Below are positions 44,927-56,518 of a DNA stretch of 64,000 nt, in pieces (position 1 is the stretch's first letter; every line of letters begins with the position of its first letter). The stretch spans positions 49,824 to 113,823 of the forward strand of contig JABAYY010000052.1 in assembly GCA_018608765.1 (NCBI GenBank), in the 5' to 3' direction. Under the pieces are notes generated by a model. That model saw only the letters and a list, made by a program, of their open reading frames with translations, searched no databases and had not been told where the DNA came from. Position numbers and translations under genes: made by a program. The stretch is from Flavobacteriaceae bacterium. Lineage in GTDB: Bacteria; Bacteroidota; Bacteroidia; Flavobacteriales; Flavobacteriaceae.

Positions 44927-46117
44927 TTAAGAAATTACTCCCGAACCAACTAATTCATCTTCTAAATACCAGGCTACAAACTGTCCTTCAGTAATAGCGG
45001 ATTGAGGTGACTCAAAAGCCACGTAGAGTCCATCCGTTGTAGCATATAGGGTTGCTGCTTCCAAGGCTTGACGGTAGCGAATACGTGCCATTACTTTAAA
45101 GGATTGACCAATTTCGATTGCTAAATCAGGACGTACCCAATGTGTTTCTGAGGGTTGAACCAACAACACTGAACGGTACAATCCAGGATGATTTTTTCCT
45201 TGACCTGTGTATATAATGTTATCAACTACGTCGGTATCAATCACAAAAAGTGGTTCTACAGTCCCACCAACAGCCAATCCTTTACGTTGGCCTTTGGTGA
45301 AATAATGAGCCCCTTGATGGGTTCCTACAGCAACACCATCAGTAGTCGCATATTTGATTTTTCGTGCTCTAAAAACCAACTCTTCTTCTTTGGATTCAAA
45401 GTTGGGTTGTGTGGTTTTATAATCTTCAAAACTATCTGGAATTTCTATTATCTGTCCCTCTTTAGGCTGTAATTGTTGTTGTAAAAAATCCGGTAGGCGA
45501 ACTTTCCCAATAAAACATAAGCCCTGAGAATCTTTTTTATCAGCCGTTACTAAATCTAATTTTGTAGCAATCTCACGGACTTCTGGCTTGGTTAATTCCC
45601 CAATAGGGAATAAGGTTTTAGAGAGTTGTTCTTGCGACAATTGACATAAAAAGTATGATTGATCTTTATTAGAATCTACTCCTGAAAGGAGTTTGTAAAT
45701 TTCCGGATTTGAGGAACCTTCAACAGTTCCTTTTCGACAATAATGGCCCGTAGCTACATAATCGGCGCCAAGAGATAACGCGATTTTGAGAAAGACATCA
45801 AACTTAATCTCACGGTTGCAAAGAATATCGGGGTTTGGAGTGCGACCATTTTTGTATTCATTGAACATATAATCGACAATTTTGTCTTTATATTCTTCAC
45901 TTAAATCCACTGTTTGAAAAGGGATGTTTAGTTTTTCTGCGACCAACATCGCATCATTGCTATCATCTAACCAAGGACAATCGTTAGAAATGGTTACGGA
46001 ATCATCGTGCCAATTTTTCATAAATAGGCCTATGACGTTGTACCCCTGCTCTTTTAGCAAGTAGGCAGCAACACTAGAATCTACGCCTCCTGAAAGGCCA
46101 ACAACAACTGTTTTCAT
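44927..46117 (-). CDS. mnmA: tRNA-specific 2-thiouridylase MnmA
   Basis: 396 residues. The PP-loop [18 protein letters not shown] opens the protein, followed by FMKNWHDD, the catalytic-region [11 protein letters not shown] (Cys), [24 protein letters not shown] and the second catalytic Cys in SQGLCFIGK. It transfers sulfur to U34 of Lys, Glu and Gln tRNAs. It is probably transcribed from the 160-base intergenic region at 46118-46277. Confidence 0.97.
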   Translation of the reverse strand: MKTVVVGLSGGVDSSVAAYLLKEQGYNVIGLFMKNWHDDSVTISNDCPWLDDSNDAMLVAEKLNIPFQTVDLSEEYKDKIVDYMFNEYKNGRTPNPDILCNREIKFDVFLKIALSLGADYVATGHYCRKGTVEGSSNPEIYKLLSGVDSNKDQSYFLCQLSQEQLSKTLFPIGELTKPEVREIATKLDLVTADKKDSQGLCFIGKVRLPDFLQQQLQPKEGQIIEIPDSFEDYKTTQPNFESKEEELVFRARKIKYATTDGVAVGTHQGAHYFTKGQRKGLAVGGTVEPLFVIDTDVVDNIIYTGQGKNHPGLYRSVLLVQPSETHWVRPDLAIEIGQSFKVMARIRYRQALEAATLYATTDGLYVAFESPQSAITEGQFVAWYLEDELVGSGVIS

Positions 46118-46250
46118 GTTGTAAATTTACAATTTATTATAATGCTGAGCTATGCCTTCCTTTGGAGGAATGTATTTGACTTATTAGGGTTTGAAAGTAC
46201 TCCAAAGAACGTCGTTTGTTGTATAGAAACTTAACTCTTATAATCCCTAC

Positions 46251-46278
46251 TTAGTACTCAATACTTAATACTATGTAT
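46251..46278. repeat. Heptanucleotide tandem repeat (TNANTAC-like)
   Basis: Four consecutive 7-base units read TTAGTAC, TCAATAC, TTAATAC and TATGTAT. They end at the yidC stop codon. Similar AGTACT/AGTATT iterations recur in flavobacterial intergenic DNA in my recollection, which I cannot verify here. Confidence 0.45.
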
Positions 46279-48179
46279 TACTTCTTCCGTTTCTGTTGGG
46301 CTGCTTTTTGTGCTTCAGCTTGTTCCATAATTTCCGCCATTTTCTTTTGAAAACGGTTTTGTTTTTTTGGTTTCGCTTTGCTCACTTGAATTTTAGCCAA
46401 TACTTTATCTTCATCAATGATGTAGTTTTTGATGACTAACATAATTCCGATACTAATAAGATTGGAAATAAAATAATACAAACTCAATCCAGAAGCATAG
46501 TTATTAAAGAAAACCAACATAATGACTGGAGAAAGATAGATCATATATTTCATCATCTTACCCATATCAGGCATGCCCTCTTGAGTTGGCTGTGTAGCCA
46601 TTTGCTGCCCTGTGGTCATCTTCATATAGAAAAAGATGGCAATAGACGCCAAAATTGGAAACAAGCTAATATGGTCGCCATAGAAAGGAACATTAAACGG
46701 CAATTCGGCAATAGAGTCATAAGAACTTAAATCATCCACCCATAAGAATGATTTTTGACGCAATTCAAAAGCAATTGGGAAAAACATAAACAAGGCATAA
46801 AACACAGGCATTTGCAACATTCCTGGCAAACATCCGCTTAATGGGCTTGCCCCTGCTTTGTTTTGAACTGCCAAAGTTTCTTGTTGCGCCTTCATTTTGT
46901 TGTTCTTATATTTCTCGCGAATGGCATCCAATTCTGGTTTTAAAATTCTCATTTTCGCTTGAGACAAGAATTGCTTGTATTGTACAAAAGACAATAGTAT
47001 TTTAACCATAATAGTCATCACTATGATAGCGAGTCCATAAGGTAAATAGTTGGTCAGCCAAGCATATAACGGACTAAAAATCGCTTTATTTATCCATCCA
47101 AAAATCCCCCAACCAAATGGAATACTGGCTTCTAAATTTCGATCGTATTTATTTAAAATATCATCATAGGTTGGTCCATAATAAATATTCATATTGTGCG
47201 CTAATTCGCCTCCTGAATAACTTAACGGAAGACTGACCTCATAACGCTTGGTGAATAACGTATCTATTGTTTCGTCCTGCACCAAATCAAAAGACTTTAG
47301 GTCTACTGTTTTAAATGCCGTGTCCGGAACTAAAATTGTACTAAAGAAATGTTGTCTAAAAGAAAGCCAAGCCACATCTGACTCGGTGTCATCATCATCA
47401 CCACCCTGAGATAATTTATTAATTTTATCACCTTCGTGTTGGTAAGTTAAACGCGTGTATCGGTTTTCAAAAGAAATACTTTGATCTTGTCTGTGGGCTT
47501 TAAATTTCCAATCGAGCTGAACATCTTGAGAGGTGTTTAGAACGTTTGATAATCCTTGTGATTTCACAGAGAAGCCCAACATGTAGTCGTTTGGTTTCAA
47601 TTCATATCGGTATTCTAGAAACTGAGTTTCTGAGACTTTAAGACGCATGGAAAGGACTTGGTTGTCACCTGAAGTACTTAGCGTAGGCTGAAAATACAGG
47701 TTTGTAGAATTAAGTGTACGGTTATCCGATGTTGCAAAATTTAAATTAAAAACAGAACTTCCATCTTTGATTAAATACACGGGGACAGAATCGTGATTGA
47801 CATAACTCTTTAGCCTAACTTCGGAAATAAATCCACCTTTATTATCAATTTTAAGGGCTAATACTTCGTTTTCAAAAGTTGTAACATTGGTAGTCGCAGA
47901 AGGTAACGTTAACGCATAAGCAAAGTCTCCTATTTGGTTTTTCATACTAGCCAATCCCTGCGAATCTGTAGGAAGTTGGTTGTTGTTTGAATTGTCCGTA
48001 ATGGCCATCTCCGCAGCAGCTTGATTGGCGGATTCGGTTGCTAATTGTTCTTGCTTGGCTTTTTCTTGTTCAGCTAGTTGTTCTGGAGTGGGTTGGTTTT
48101 GCCATAACATATACAATAAAATAGCACCTATAAGTAAAAACCCAATGATTGAATTTATATCTAATTTCTTTTCTTCCAT
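46278..48179 (-). CDS. yidC: Membrane protein insertase YidC
   Basis: About 633 residues from the ATG at 48179 (MEEKKLDINSIIGFLL); a longer frame to 48224 has an unlikely polar extension. N-terminal membrane helix, large periplasmic domain (about 60-350), then the insertase core with YGLAIIVMTIMVKILLSFVQYKQFLSQAKM, SPLSGCLPGMLQMPVFYALFMF and the final helices. A basic C-terminal tail (AKPKKQNRFQKKM) is typical and may contact ribosomes. It inserts proteins into the inner membrane with or without Sec. It follows pyrG by 55 bases on the same strand. Confidence 0.97.
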   Translation of the reverse strand: MEEKKLDINSIIGFLLIGAILLYMLWQNQPTPEQLAEQEKAKQEQLATESANQAAAEMAITDNSNNNQLPTDSQGLASMKNQIGDFAYALTLPSATTNVTTFENEVLALKIDNKGGFISEVRLKSYVNHDSVPVYLIKDGSSVFNLNFATSDNRTLNSTNLYFQPTLSTSGDNQVLSMRLKVSETQFLEYRYELKPNDYMLGFSVKSQGLSNVLNTSQDVQLDWKFKAHRQDQSISFENRYTRLTYQHEGDKINKLSQGGDDDDTESDVAWLSFRQHFFSTILVPDTAFKTVDLKSFDLVQDETIDTLFTKRYEVSLPLSYSGGELAHNMNIYYGPTYDDILNKYDRNLEASIPFGWGIFGWINKAIFSPLYAWLTNYLPYGLAIIVMTIMVKILLSFVQYKQFLSQAKMRILKPELDAIREKYKNNKMKAQQETLAVQNKAGASPLSGCLPGMLQMPVFYALFMFFPIAFELRQKSFLWVDDLSSYDSIAELPFNVPFYGDHISLFPILASIAIFFYMKMTTGQQMATQPTQEGMPDMGKMMKYMIYLSPVIMLVFFNNYASGLSLYYFISNLISIGIMLVIKNYIIDEDKVLAKIQVSKAKPKKQNRFQKKMAEIMEQAEAQKAAQQKRKK

Positions 48180-48234
48180 ATCTTTTAATTTATAATTGAC
48201 ATACACGTTTGAGGTGTTAGTCAAATAAATACTG

Positions 48235-49863
<1,629 letters not shown>

Positions 49864-49874
49864 TTAAACGCGAA

Positions 49875-49882
49875 CAAATTTA
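49875..49882 (-). promoter_or_regulatory. -7 promoter element for pyrG
   Basis: The minus strand reads TAAATTTG, matching TAnnTTTG, 20 bases before the pyrG ATG. Confidence 0.55.
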
Positions 49883-49945
49883 CGAATAAGAATTGAAATA
49901 TTGAGTATTATTGGGAGTTGTTTATGAACACTTCATATAAAACGA

Positions 49946-50076
49946 AAAAGCTATCTAAAAAGGGCTTGTTTTGTCAATCTGAACTCGTTTCAGATTCAAC
50001 ACAAATTGAATTTCTGCCACTTTAGATTCTGAAATAAATTCGGAATGACAGGTTTTCAACCTTTTAGATAGCTTTT
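49946..50076. repeat. Long inverted repeat (terminator-like) enclosing a REP-like palindrome
   Basis: Outer arms 49946-49963 (AAAAGCTATCTAAAAAGG) and 50060-50076 (CCTTTTAGATAGCTTTT) are inverted repeats with one extra A. Inside them, 49973-49997 (GTCAATCTGA...CAGATTC) and 50025-50049 (GATTCTGA...GAATGAC) are imperfect inverted repeats matching at about 19 of 25 positions. The outer stem lies 31 bases past the stop of the PPIase gene on the minus strand and probably ends its transcript. Confidence 0.65.
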
Positions 50077-50107
50077 GAATAATTAAGATATTAAAACTAA
50101 AGTCGGG

Positions 50108-51040
50108 TTATTTAACCTCAACGAGTTCAACATCAAATATTAAGTTTGCATTTGGAGGAATTACACCACCTGCACCTTGTGCTCCATAGCCTAAATGGCT
50201 TGGAATTACAAAACGTGCCTTATCTCCAACATTTAAAAGTGCAACACCTTCATCCCATCCTGAAATAACTTGACCTGTTCCGAGTGCAAATTCAATCGGT
50301 TCTTTTCTCTTGTAAGAAGAATCAAACACAGTTCCATCAGCTAACTGACCTTTGTAGTGCACAGAGACCGTAGCTCCTTTAGCTGCTATTGAACCACTTC
50401 CCTTCTGAAGTATTTGGTAACGAAGACCACTATCGGTTTTTTCAAATCCTGCGGCTAATTTATCTAATTCTGCCTCAACAGCTGCTTTTTGTTTGGCTAG
50501 ATTTTTTTCTCTTGCCCCTTCAAAAGTTCTAAAAGCTTCCACTGCTTGGAATGCTTCTGCATCTGCACCTACAGCCACAATTTCTAAGGTTTCTAAAATA
50601 TCTTCTTGTCCAATGGTATCAACTATATCTTGACCTTCAACCACGTTTCCAAAGACAGTATGTTTTCCATCTAACCAATCCGTTGGAATGTGTGTAATAA
50701 AAAACTGACTCCCATTGGTTCCAGGTCCCGCATTTGCCATGGATAAGATTCCAGGCTTGTTGTGTTTTAAATCTGGATGAAATTCATCATCAAATTTATA
50801 TCCAGGATTCCCTGTTCCTGTTCCAAGTGGACACCCTCCTTGAATCATAAAATCTGGAATGACTCTATGAAACTTAAGACCGTTGTAGTAAGGATCTCCT
50901 TGTTTTTTTACAGAATTCTCTAGGTTTCCTTGCGCTAATGCAACGAAATTACCAACTGTTCCAGGTGTTTTTTGATATTCTAAATTTACTAAAATTTCAC
51001 CTTTAGAGGTGTTGAATTTTGCATATAAGCCTTCGTTCAT
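50108..51040 (-). CDS. Cyclophilin-FKBP fusion peptidyl-prolyl isomerase, no signal peptide
   Basis: 310 residues. The cyclophilin half has [50 protein letters not shown] and [13 protein letters not shown] helical linker (about 155-190) leads to an FKBP half with [44 protein letters not shown] and the closing [16 protein letters not shown]. Unlike the lipoprotein fusion at 17.1-18.3 kb it lacks a signal peptide and should be cytoplasmic. It is a single gene between a promoter at 51072 and the hairpin at 49946-50076. Confidence 0.94.
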   Translation of the reverse strand: MNEGLYAKFNTSKGEILVNLEYQKTPGTVGNFVALAQGNLENSVKKQGDPYYNGLKFHRVIPDFMIQGGCPLGTGTGNPGYKFDDEFHPDLKHNKPGILSMANAGPGTNGSQFFITHIPTDWLDGKHTVFGNVVEGQDIVDTIGQEDILETLEIVAVGADAEAFQAVEAFRTFEGAREKNLAKQKAAVEAELDKLAAGFEKTDSGLRYQILQKGSGSIAAKGATVSVHYKGQLADGTVFDSSYKRKEPIEFALGTGQVISGWDEGVALLNVGDKARFVIPSHLGYGAQGAGGVIPPNANLIFDVELVEVK

Positions 51041-51071
51041 GAGTATGATTTTATTGTTTTTTTAATCGCTG

Positions 51072-51079
51072 CAAAGATA
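51072..51079 (-). promoter_or_regulatory. Promoter of the cyclophilin-FKBP gene
   Basis: The minus strand reads TATCTTTG, with TTTG 18 bases upstream (51098-51101): both parts of the Bacteroidota promoter, 31 bases before the ATG. Confidence 0.65.
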
Positions 51080-51130
51080 AGCAGGAATTATAAACAACAA
51101 AGTTTAAGGAATGGTTTTGTGAAAAAACAA

Positions 51131-53320
51131 TTAATTTGCCACTTCACTTATAAATTTAAGGCGATACAAACGTAATTCCTGATCGTCGTACTCTCCGTCA
51201 AATTCTTCAATAGCAGCTTCTATATCATCGGATTCAGATTCCATAAAATAGTCGTGTATTTCATCTTGTTGATCTTCATCAAATATTTCATCTATCCAAT
51301 AATTAATATTTAATTTTGTGCCAGAAAATACAATAGCTTCCAATTCTCTAATAAAATCAGCCATATTCATTCCTTTAGCGGAAGAAATATCGTCAAGAGG
51401 TAATTTTCTGTCGATATTTTGGATGATATAGAGTTTCAAAGAGGAGTTTAATCCTGTGGACTTGATAATCATATCTTCCATGCGCTCTATCTCATTTTCA
51501 TCGACATACCGCTTTATGAGACTCACAAAATCTTTTCCATAACGCTTTGCTTTTCCTTCGCCAACGCCGTGAATATTATAAAGCTCTTCGATCGTGATTG
51601 GATATTTAAGTGCCATATCTTCTAGGGATGGATCTTGAAAAATTACAAATGGAGGGACCCCTAATTTTTTAGCATTTGATTTACGGAGATCTTTAAGCAT
51701 CCGCATCAGTGCTTTATCGACTATATCAGAAGAATTATTATAATTACGATTTGATTCTAAATTATAGGTATGGTCTTCCGTCATCATAAATGACTTAGGC
51801 TCTTCTATAAATTCACGTCCTATTGGTGTAAGTTTTAAGACCCCATAGGTTTCAATATCTTTACGTAAGTACCCAGCTACGAGGGCCTGTCTAATCAGCG
51901 CCATCCAGTAAAGTAAATCATGATTGCTGCCTTTGCCAAAAAATGGTAATTCGTTGGTTCGATGCGATTTTATGAGTGCATTGTCATGACCTATTATGAC
52001 ATTGACAAGGTCTTTACTTTTATACTTTTCGTGGGTATGTGATACAATCTCAAGCATTAACTTGACTTCCTCTTTCGCTTCTGTTTGGGGTTTAGGGTTC
52101 CGAACATTATCATCCATATTACCCCCATCCCCTGTTTCAGTATCAAATGATTCTCCAAAATAGTGTAAAATAAATTTGCGGCGTGACATAGAAGTTTCAG
52201 CCATTGCGACAACTTCTTGCAATAAAGCAAAACCAATTTCTTGTTCAGCAACTGGTTTTCCTGACATGAACTTCTCAAGCTTTTCTATGTCTTTGTAGGC
52301 ATAATATGCCAAACAATGTCCTTCGCCACCATCGCGACCCGCACGACCTGTTTCTTGATAATAACTTTCAATACTTTTTGGAATATCATGATGAATCACA
52401 AAACGCACATCGGGCTTATCAATACCCATTCCAAAAGCTATAGTTGCCACTACAATATCTGTATCTTCCATCAAAAACATGTCTTGGTGTTTTGACCGAG
52501 TTTTGGCATCTAAACCAGCGTGGTATGGCACTGCTTTGATCCCGTTTACTTGAAGTATTTGAGACAATCCTTCAACACGTTTTCTACTTAGACAATATAT
52601 GATTCCTGATTTACCTTCATTTTGTTTTACAAATCGAATGATGTCATTATCAACTTGATCTGTTTTTGGGAGTATCTCGTAAAATAAGTTAGGTCTATTA
52701 AAAGACGCTTTAAAGGTTTGAGAATCTGTGGTTCCTAAATTTTTAAGAATATCTTCTTGAACCTTAGGGGTAGCAGTCGCTGTTAAGCCAATGATTGGAA
52801 TATTATCCCCTATTTGAGTGATAATGTGTTTGAGATTTCTGTATTCAGGTCTAAAGTCATGTCCCCATTCACTGATACAATGGGCTTCATCAACTGCCAT
52901 AAATGAAACAGTTTGATCTTTTAAGAATTCAATGTTATCAGGTTTTGAAAGCGATTCTGGAGCAACGTATAAAAGTTTGGTAACTCCGGATTCTATATCT
53001 GATTTGACTTGTTTAATTTCGGTTTTATTTAAAGAAGAATTCAGTACATGCGCAATTCCTTCATAATTGGAAACGCCTCTTATTGCATCTACTTGGTTTT
53101 TCATAAGAGCTATAAGTGGTGAAACCACAATGGCGGTACCATCTTGCATTAACGCTGGTAATTGGTAACAAAGAGACTTACCGCCTCCTGTAGGCATGAT
53201 GGCGAAGGTGTTTTTTTGCTCTAAAATACTAGTAATGACTTGTTCCTGCAGTCCTTTAAATTTATCAAAACCAAAAAAGGTTTTAAGTGCTTTATGTAAT
53301 TCTTTAGTCGAAATACTCAT
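51131..53320 (-). CDS. recQ: ATP-dependent DNA helicase RecQ
   Basis: 729 residues. Helicase motifs: FAIMPTGGGKSLCYQLPAL (Walker A), VVSPLIALMKNQV, FMAVDEAHCISEWGHDFRPEY, IGLTATATPKV, VATIAFGMGIDKPDVRFVIH and YYQETGRAGRDG. RQC zinc/winged-helix region follows. The HRDC domain is at about 540-620 (PPFVIFQDPSLEDMALKYP). An acidic C-terminal tail of about 40 residues ends it. The RQC region shows few cysteines, so the zinc site may be reduced. It unwinds recombination intermediates. It is divergent from kdsD. Confidence 0.95.
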   Translation of the reverse strand: MSISTKELHKALKTFFGFDKFKGLQEQVITSILEQKNTFAIMPTGGGKSLCYQLPALMQDGTAIVVSPLIALMKNQVDAIRGVSNYEGIAHVLNSSLNKTEIKQVKSDIESGVTKLLYVAPESLSKPDNIEFLKDQTVSFMAVDEAHCISEWGHDFRPEYRNLKHIITQIGDNIPIIGLTATATPKVQEDILKNLGTTDSQTFKASFNRPNLFYEILPKTDQVDNDIIRFVKQNEGKSGIIYCLSRKRVEGLSQILQVNGIKAVPYHAGLDAKTRSKHQDMFLMEDTDIVVATIAFGMGIDKPDVRFVIHHDIPKSIESYYQETGRAGRDGGEGHCLAYYAYKDIEKLEKFMSGKPVAEQEIGFALLQEVVAMAETSMSRRKFILHYFGESFDTETGDGGNMDDNVRNPKPQTEAKEEVKLMLEIVSHTHEKYKSKDLVNVIIGHDNALIKSHRTNELPFFGKGSNHDLLYWMALIRQALVAGYLRKDIETYGVLKLTPIGREFIEEPKSFMMTEDHTYNLESNRNYNNSSDIVDKALMRMLKDLRKSNAKKLGVPPFVIFQDPSLEDMALKYPITIEELYNIHGVGEGKAKRYGKDFVSLIKRYVDENEIERMEDMIIKSTGLNSSLKLYIIQNIDRKLPLDDISSAKGMNMADFIRELEAIVFSGTKLNINYWIDEIFDEDQQDEIHDYFMESESDDIEAAIEEFDGEYDDQELRLYRLKFISEVAN

Positions 53321-53475
53321 TTATGGTTAATTTCTTATCTTAATTTTAAAAAAAACAAGGGTAATTGAATCAAAAGTGGAATAAATCCAGAAACACTCCT
53401 ATTTTTTTTGTTTTTTTGTATTGTGAATTAAAGGTAGATATATTTAAATAAGTACACAACCAAAATATAAAAAAA

Positions 53476-54441
53476 TTGAGTTCAAAAAAATCTATAGTAG
53501 CGTTAGCCAAAGAAACCATTGCTATTGAAAGCTTAGCAATTTCTCAACTTTCAAATTTCATTGATGATACTTTTGCTGAAGCTGTTGAAATTATATACAA
53601 TTCCACAGGTCGTGTTATAATTACAGGGATAGGGAAAAGTGCAATCATAGCAAATAAAATTGTAGCAACTTTAAATTCTACAGGAACTCCCTCTGTGTTT
53701 ATGCATGCCGCAGATGCCATTCATGGCGATTTAGGACTTATCCTAAAAGATGATGTTGTGATTTGTATTTCTAAAAGTGGAAATACTCCAGAAATTAAAG
53801 TCCTTATACCCTTTTTGAAAAATGCAGGGAATACGTTGATTGCAATTACTGGAAATCAAAAATCAGTATTGGCAGAGCAAGCTGACTTTGTTTTCAATTC
53901 TTATGTTGAAAAAGAAGCTTGTCCGATTAATTTAGCGCCCACTACGAGTACCACAGCACAGTTGGTGATAGGAGATGCCTTAGCTGTTTGCTTATTAGAG
54001 CTTCGCGGTTTTACAAAAGATGATTTTGCAAAATACCACCCTGGAGGTGCCTTAGGAAAAAAACTATACCTAAAAGTAAGTGACATCTTAGTTCATAACG
54101 AAATCCCTAATGTGAACCCAGATGCAAGTATCAAAAAAGTAATCATAGAAATTTCAGAAAAACGCAAAGGAGTTACTGCGGTAACAACTGACACTAAAAT
54201 TGTTGGAATTATTACGGATGGGGATTTAAGACGTATGTTATCTGAAACAGAAGACTTATCGCTACTAAAAGCGGAAGATATCATGAGTAAAAACCCAATA
54301 TCCATCACAATTAATGCCATGGCAATTGATGCTATGGAGTTGATGGATACCCATAGAATCTCGCAACTCTTGGTAGAAGACCAAGGCAACTATGCAGGTG
54401 TGATTCATATACATGACCTTATAAAAGAAGGGATTATCTAA
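53476..54441 (+). CDS. kdsD: Arabinose-5-phosphate isomerase (KdsD/KpsF)
   Basis: 321 residues from a TTG start. The SIS domain shows GRVIITGIGKSAIIANKIVATL, HAADAIHGDLGLI and CISKSGNTPEIKVL (about residues 40-110). Two CBS domains follow (about 205-320), with GVTAVTTDTKIVGIITDGDLRRML. It converts ribulose 5-phosphate to arabinose 5-phosphate for Kdo, a lipopolysaccharide core sugar. tatC begins 3 bases downstream. The group kdsD-tatC-AhpD-like-lptB shares an envelope theme. Confidence 0.95.
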   Translation: MSSKKSIVALAKETIAIESLAISQLSNFIDDTFAEAVEIIYNSTGRVIITGIGKSAIIANKIVATLNSTGTPSVFMHAADAIHGDLGLILKDDVVICISKSGNTPEIKVLIPFLKNAGNTLIAITGNQKSVLAEQADFVFNSYVEKEACPINLAPTTSTTAQLVIGDALAVCLLELRGFTKDDFAKYHPGGALGKKLYLKVSDILVHNEIPNVNPDASIKKVIIEISEKRKGVTAVTTDTKIVGIITDGDLRRMLSETEDLSLLKAEDIMSKNPISITINAMAIDAMELMDTHRISQLLVEDQGNYAGVIHIHDLIKEGII

Positions 54442-54444
54442 ATT

Positions 54445-55260
54445 ATGGGAACGCAAAAAGAAATGTCATTTTTGGATCATCTTGAAGAATTAAGGTGGCA
54501 TATTATCAGAGCCTTGGGAGCTGTCATGATTGCGGCAACAGCAGCCTTCTTAGCGAAGGGTTTTATATTTGATATTCTAATTTTTGGCCCTACAAAAGCT
54601 GATTTTTTTACATATGAATTTCTTTGTAATGCCTCGAAATTATTAGGATTTGAAAGTTTTTGTGACACCAATTTTGATTTTGAAGTTCAAAGCCGAACCA
54701 TGGCAGGCCAGTTTTCTGCACATATTTGGACCTCCATTACTTTTGGCTTGATTGTAGCTTTTCCTTATGTTTTGTATGAATTCTGGAAATTTATTAGCCC
54801 TGGACTTTATAGCAAAGAAAAAAACAGCTCAAGAGGTTTCATATTTATCTCCTCTATTTTATTTTTTATTGGGGTTTTATTTGGATACTACATTGTGTGC
54901 CCCCTTTCTATTAACTTTCTAGGCACGTATTCGGTTGCAGATCAAGTCCACAACGATTTTGATTTAAACTCTTATATAGGGCTCATACGAGCATCCACAC
55001 TCGCATCTGGATTTATTTTTGAACTCCCAATTATTATTTATTTCTTGACTAAAATAGGATTGGTGACTCCTGAGTTTCTTCGTAAAAACAGAAAATACGC
55101 CCTAGTTATTGTGCTTATTTTTGCTGCTATTATTACCCCACCAGACATAGCGAGTCAAGTCATTGTTGCAATTCCCGTATTGATCTTATATCAAGTCAGC
55201 ATACTGATCTCAAAACTAGTGTTACGAAACCAAAAAAGAAAAGAAAAAAATGGCAAATGA
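54445..55260 (+). CDS. tatC: Sec-independent translocase TatC
   Basis: 271 residues with six membrane segments. The N-terminal motif MSFLDHLEELRWHIIRAL is the canonical twin-arginine recognition region, followed by the loop FWKFISPGLYSKEK and the final helices through ITPPDIASQVIVAIPVLILYQ. An unusually long first periplasmic loop (about residues 50-90, with several Cys and Phe) is typical of this phylum. It is the receptor for twin-arginine signal peptides. The tatA gene is not in this window. It overlaps the next gene by 11 bases. Confidence 0.96.
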   Translation: MGTQKEMSFLDHLEELRWHIIRALGAVMIAATAAFLAKGFIFDILIFGPTKADFFTYEFLCNASKLLGFESFCDTNFDFEVQSRTMAGQFSAHIWTSITFGLIVAFPYVLYEFWKFISPGLYSKEKNSSRGFIFISSILFFIGVLFGYYIVCPLSINFLGTYSVADQVHNDFDLNSYIGLIRASTLASGFIFELPIIIYFLTKIGLVTPEFLRKNRKYALVIVLIFAAIITPPDIASQVIVAIPVLILYQVSILISKLVLRNQKRKEKNGK

Positions 55261-55591
55261 AGTAGAAGAATTTAATGCGTATCGCAAGAAAATGAATACC
55301 AAAATTCTTGCAGAAAACAATACTGTAATCAAACGCATCTTTAATTTAGATACGAATGCTTTTCAGGAAGGCGCTTTAAATACCCAAACTAAAGAACTGT
55401 TAGGCCTTGTGGCTTCAGCTGTCTTACGCTGTGATGATTGTGTGCGGTACCACTTAGAAAAATGCCATGAGGAAGGGTTGAGTAGAGTACAAATTTCGGA
55501 GGCATTGAGTATTGCAACCCTTGTTGGAGGCACCATTGTCATCCCTCATTTAAGACGGGCTTATGAGTACTTGGATGTTTTAGAAGCCTAG
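55250..55591 (+). CDS. Carboxymuconolactone decarboxylase / AhpD-like protein
   Basis: 113 residues. The motif RCDDCVRYHLEKC (about residues 64-76) supplies the CxxCxxxH site of AhpD-like thiol peroxidase partners, and LGLVASAVL and ALSIATLVGGTIVIPHLRRA are the helices around it. Family knowledge supports a redox or peroxidase-adaptor role; no substrate is implied. It starts within the tatC 3' end. A gap of 168 bases, with no recognisable RNA or ORF, separates it from lptB. Confidence 0.87.
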   Translation: MANEVEEFNAYRKKMNTKILAENNTVIKRIFNLDTNAFQEGALNTQTKELLGLVASAVLRCDDCVRYHLEKCHEEGLSRVQISEALSIATLVGGTIVIPHLRRAYEYLDVLEA

Positions 55592-55759
55592 TTAAATTTA
55601 ATATAAAGTACCGAGAGTTGATGCATAATTTGATTCATTTTACTATTTTTAAAATTCTTTAAGCAAACGAATGAAACGAGCATGCTAAAATTATTATCAC
55701 TCAAGGGAATTACTAATAGCGAACACATGTGACCTTCCAAAAACAATAGATAATAACTC

Positions 55760-56500
55760 ATGAAATTAAGAGTCGAAAATTTAATGAAGTCCTATAACGG
55801 ACGAAAAGTAGTGAAGGATGTTTCACTTGAAGTAAATCAAGGTGAAATTGTTGGTTTGTTAGGACCCAATGGTGCGGGGAAAACAACTTCTTTTTATATG
55901 ACTGTTGGTTTGATTAAACCCAACGGAGGTGCCATCTACTTAGATGATAAAGAAATTACTTCCTATCCGATGTACAAAAGAGCCCAGAGCGGTATTGGAT
56001 ACTTGGCACAAGAGGCTTCCGTTTTCCGAAAACTAAGTATTGAAGACAATATTTTGAGTGTGCTTCAAATGACAAAACTTTCTAAAAAAGAACAAGTCGA
56101 TAAAATGGAATCTTTGATTGATGAATTCAGTCTTGGTCACATTAGAACTAACAGAGGAGATTTATTGTCTGGTGGCGAACGAAGACGTACTGAAATCGCT
56201 CGTGCTTTAGCAACTGATCCCAGTTTCATATTACTAGATGAACCTTTTGCGGGGGTGGATCCTGTAGCAGTTGAAGATATTCAAAGAATTATTGCCAGAC
56301 TGACTAAGAAAAATATTGGCATCTTAATAACAGATCATAATGTACAGGAAACCTTGGCCATTACAGACCGAACGTATTTAATGTTTGAAGGCAGCATTCT
56401 TAAAGCTGGAAAACCCGAAGTACTCGCCAATGATGAGATGGTTAGAAAGGTATATCTAGGTCAAAACTTTGAATTACGTAAAAAGAAATTAGAATTTTAA
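55760..56500 (+). CDS. lptB: LPS export ABC transporter ATPase LptB
   Basis: 246 residues. Walker A is [21 protein letters not shown], with the Q-loop region [15 protein letters not shown], signature [15 protein letters not shown], Walker [14 protein letters not shown] and H-loop ITDHNVQET. The '[12 protein letters not shown]' and 'YLGQNFEL' segments are LptB hallmarks. It powers LPS extraction from the inner membrane with LptF and LptG (not in this window). Its 3' end faces the DUF808 gene. Confidence 0.96.
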   Translation: MKLRVENLMKSYNGRKVVKDVSLEVNQGEIVGLLGPNGAGKTTSFYMTVGLIKPNGGAIYLDDKEITSYPMYKRAQSGIGYLAQEASVFRKLSIEDNILSVLQMTKLSKKEQVDKMESLIDEFSLGHIRTNRGDLLSGGERRRTEIARALATDPSFILLDEPFAGVDPVAVEDIQRIIARLTKKNIGILITDHNVQETLAITDRTYLMFEGSILKAGKPEVLANDEMVRKVYLGQNFELRKKKLEF

Positions 56501-56518
56501 AAGCACTTAAGCTTTTTT
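56499..56518. terminator. Short hairpin between lptB and the DUF808 gene
   Basis: AAAAGC and GCTTTT pair around a 6-base loop and run into T residues. It overlaps the ends of both converging genes. The stem is short, so confidence is modest. Confidence 0.4.

Noticed and set aside
55592..55759. Possible small RNA gene between the AhpD-like gene and lptB
   Set aside because: No promoter, terminator or known RNA fold could be recognised in these 168 bases; it is most simply the lptB leader region.
55819..55834. A parS-like sequence, TGTTTCACTTGAAGTA, matching the common parS palindrome at about 13 of 16 positions
   Set aside because: It lies inside lptB, encodes the ordinary DVSLEV segment found in many ABC ATPases, is not palindromic in its right half, and is far from parAB. 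Chance similarity is more likely.
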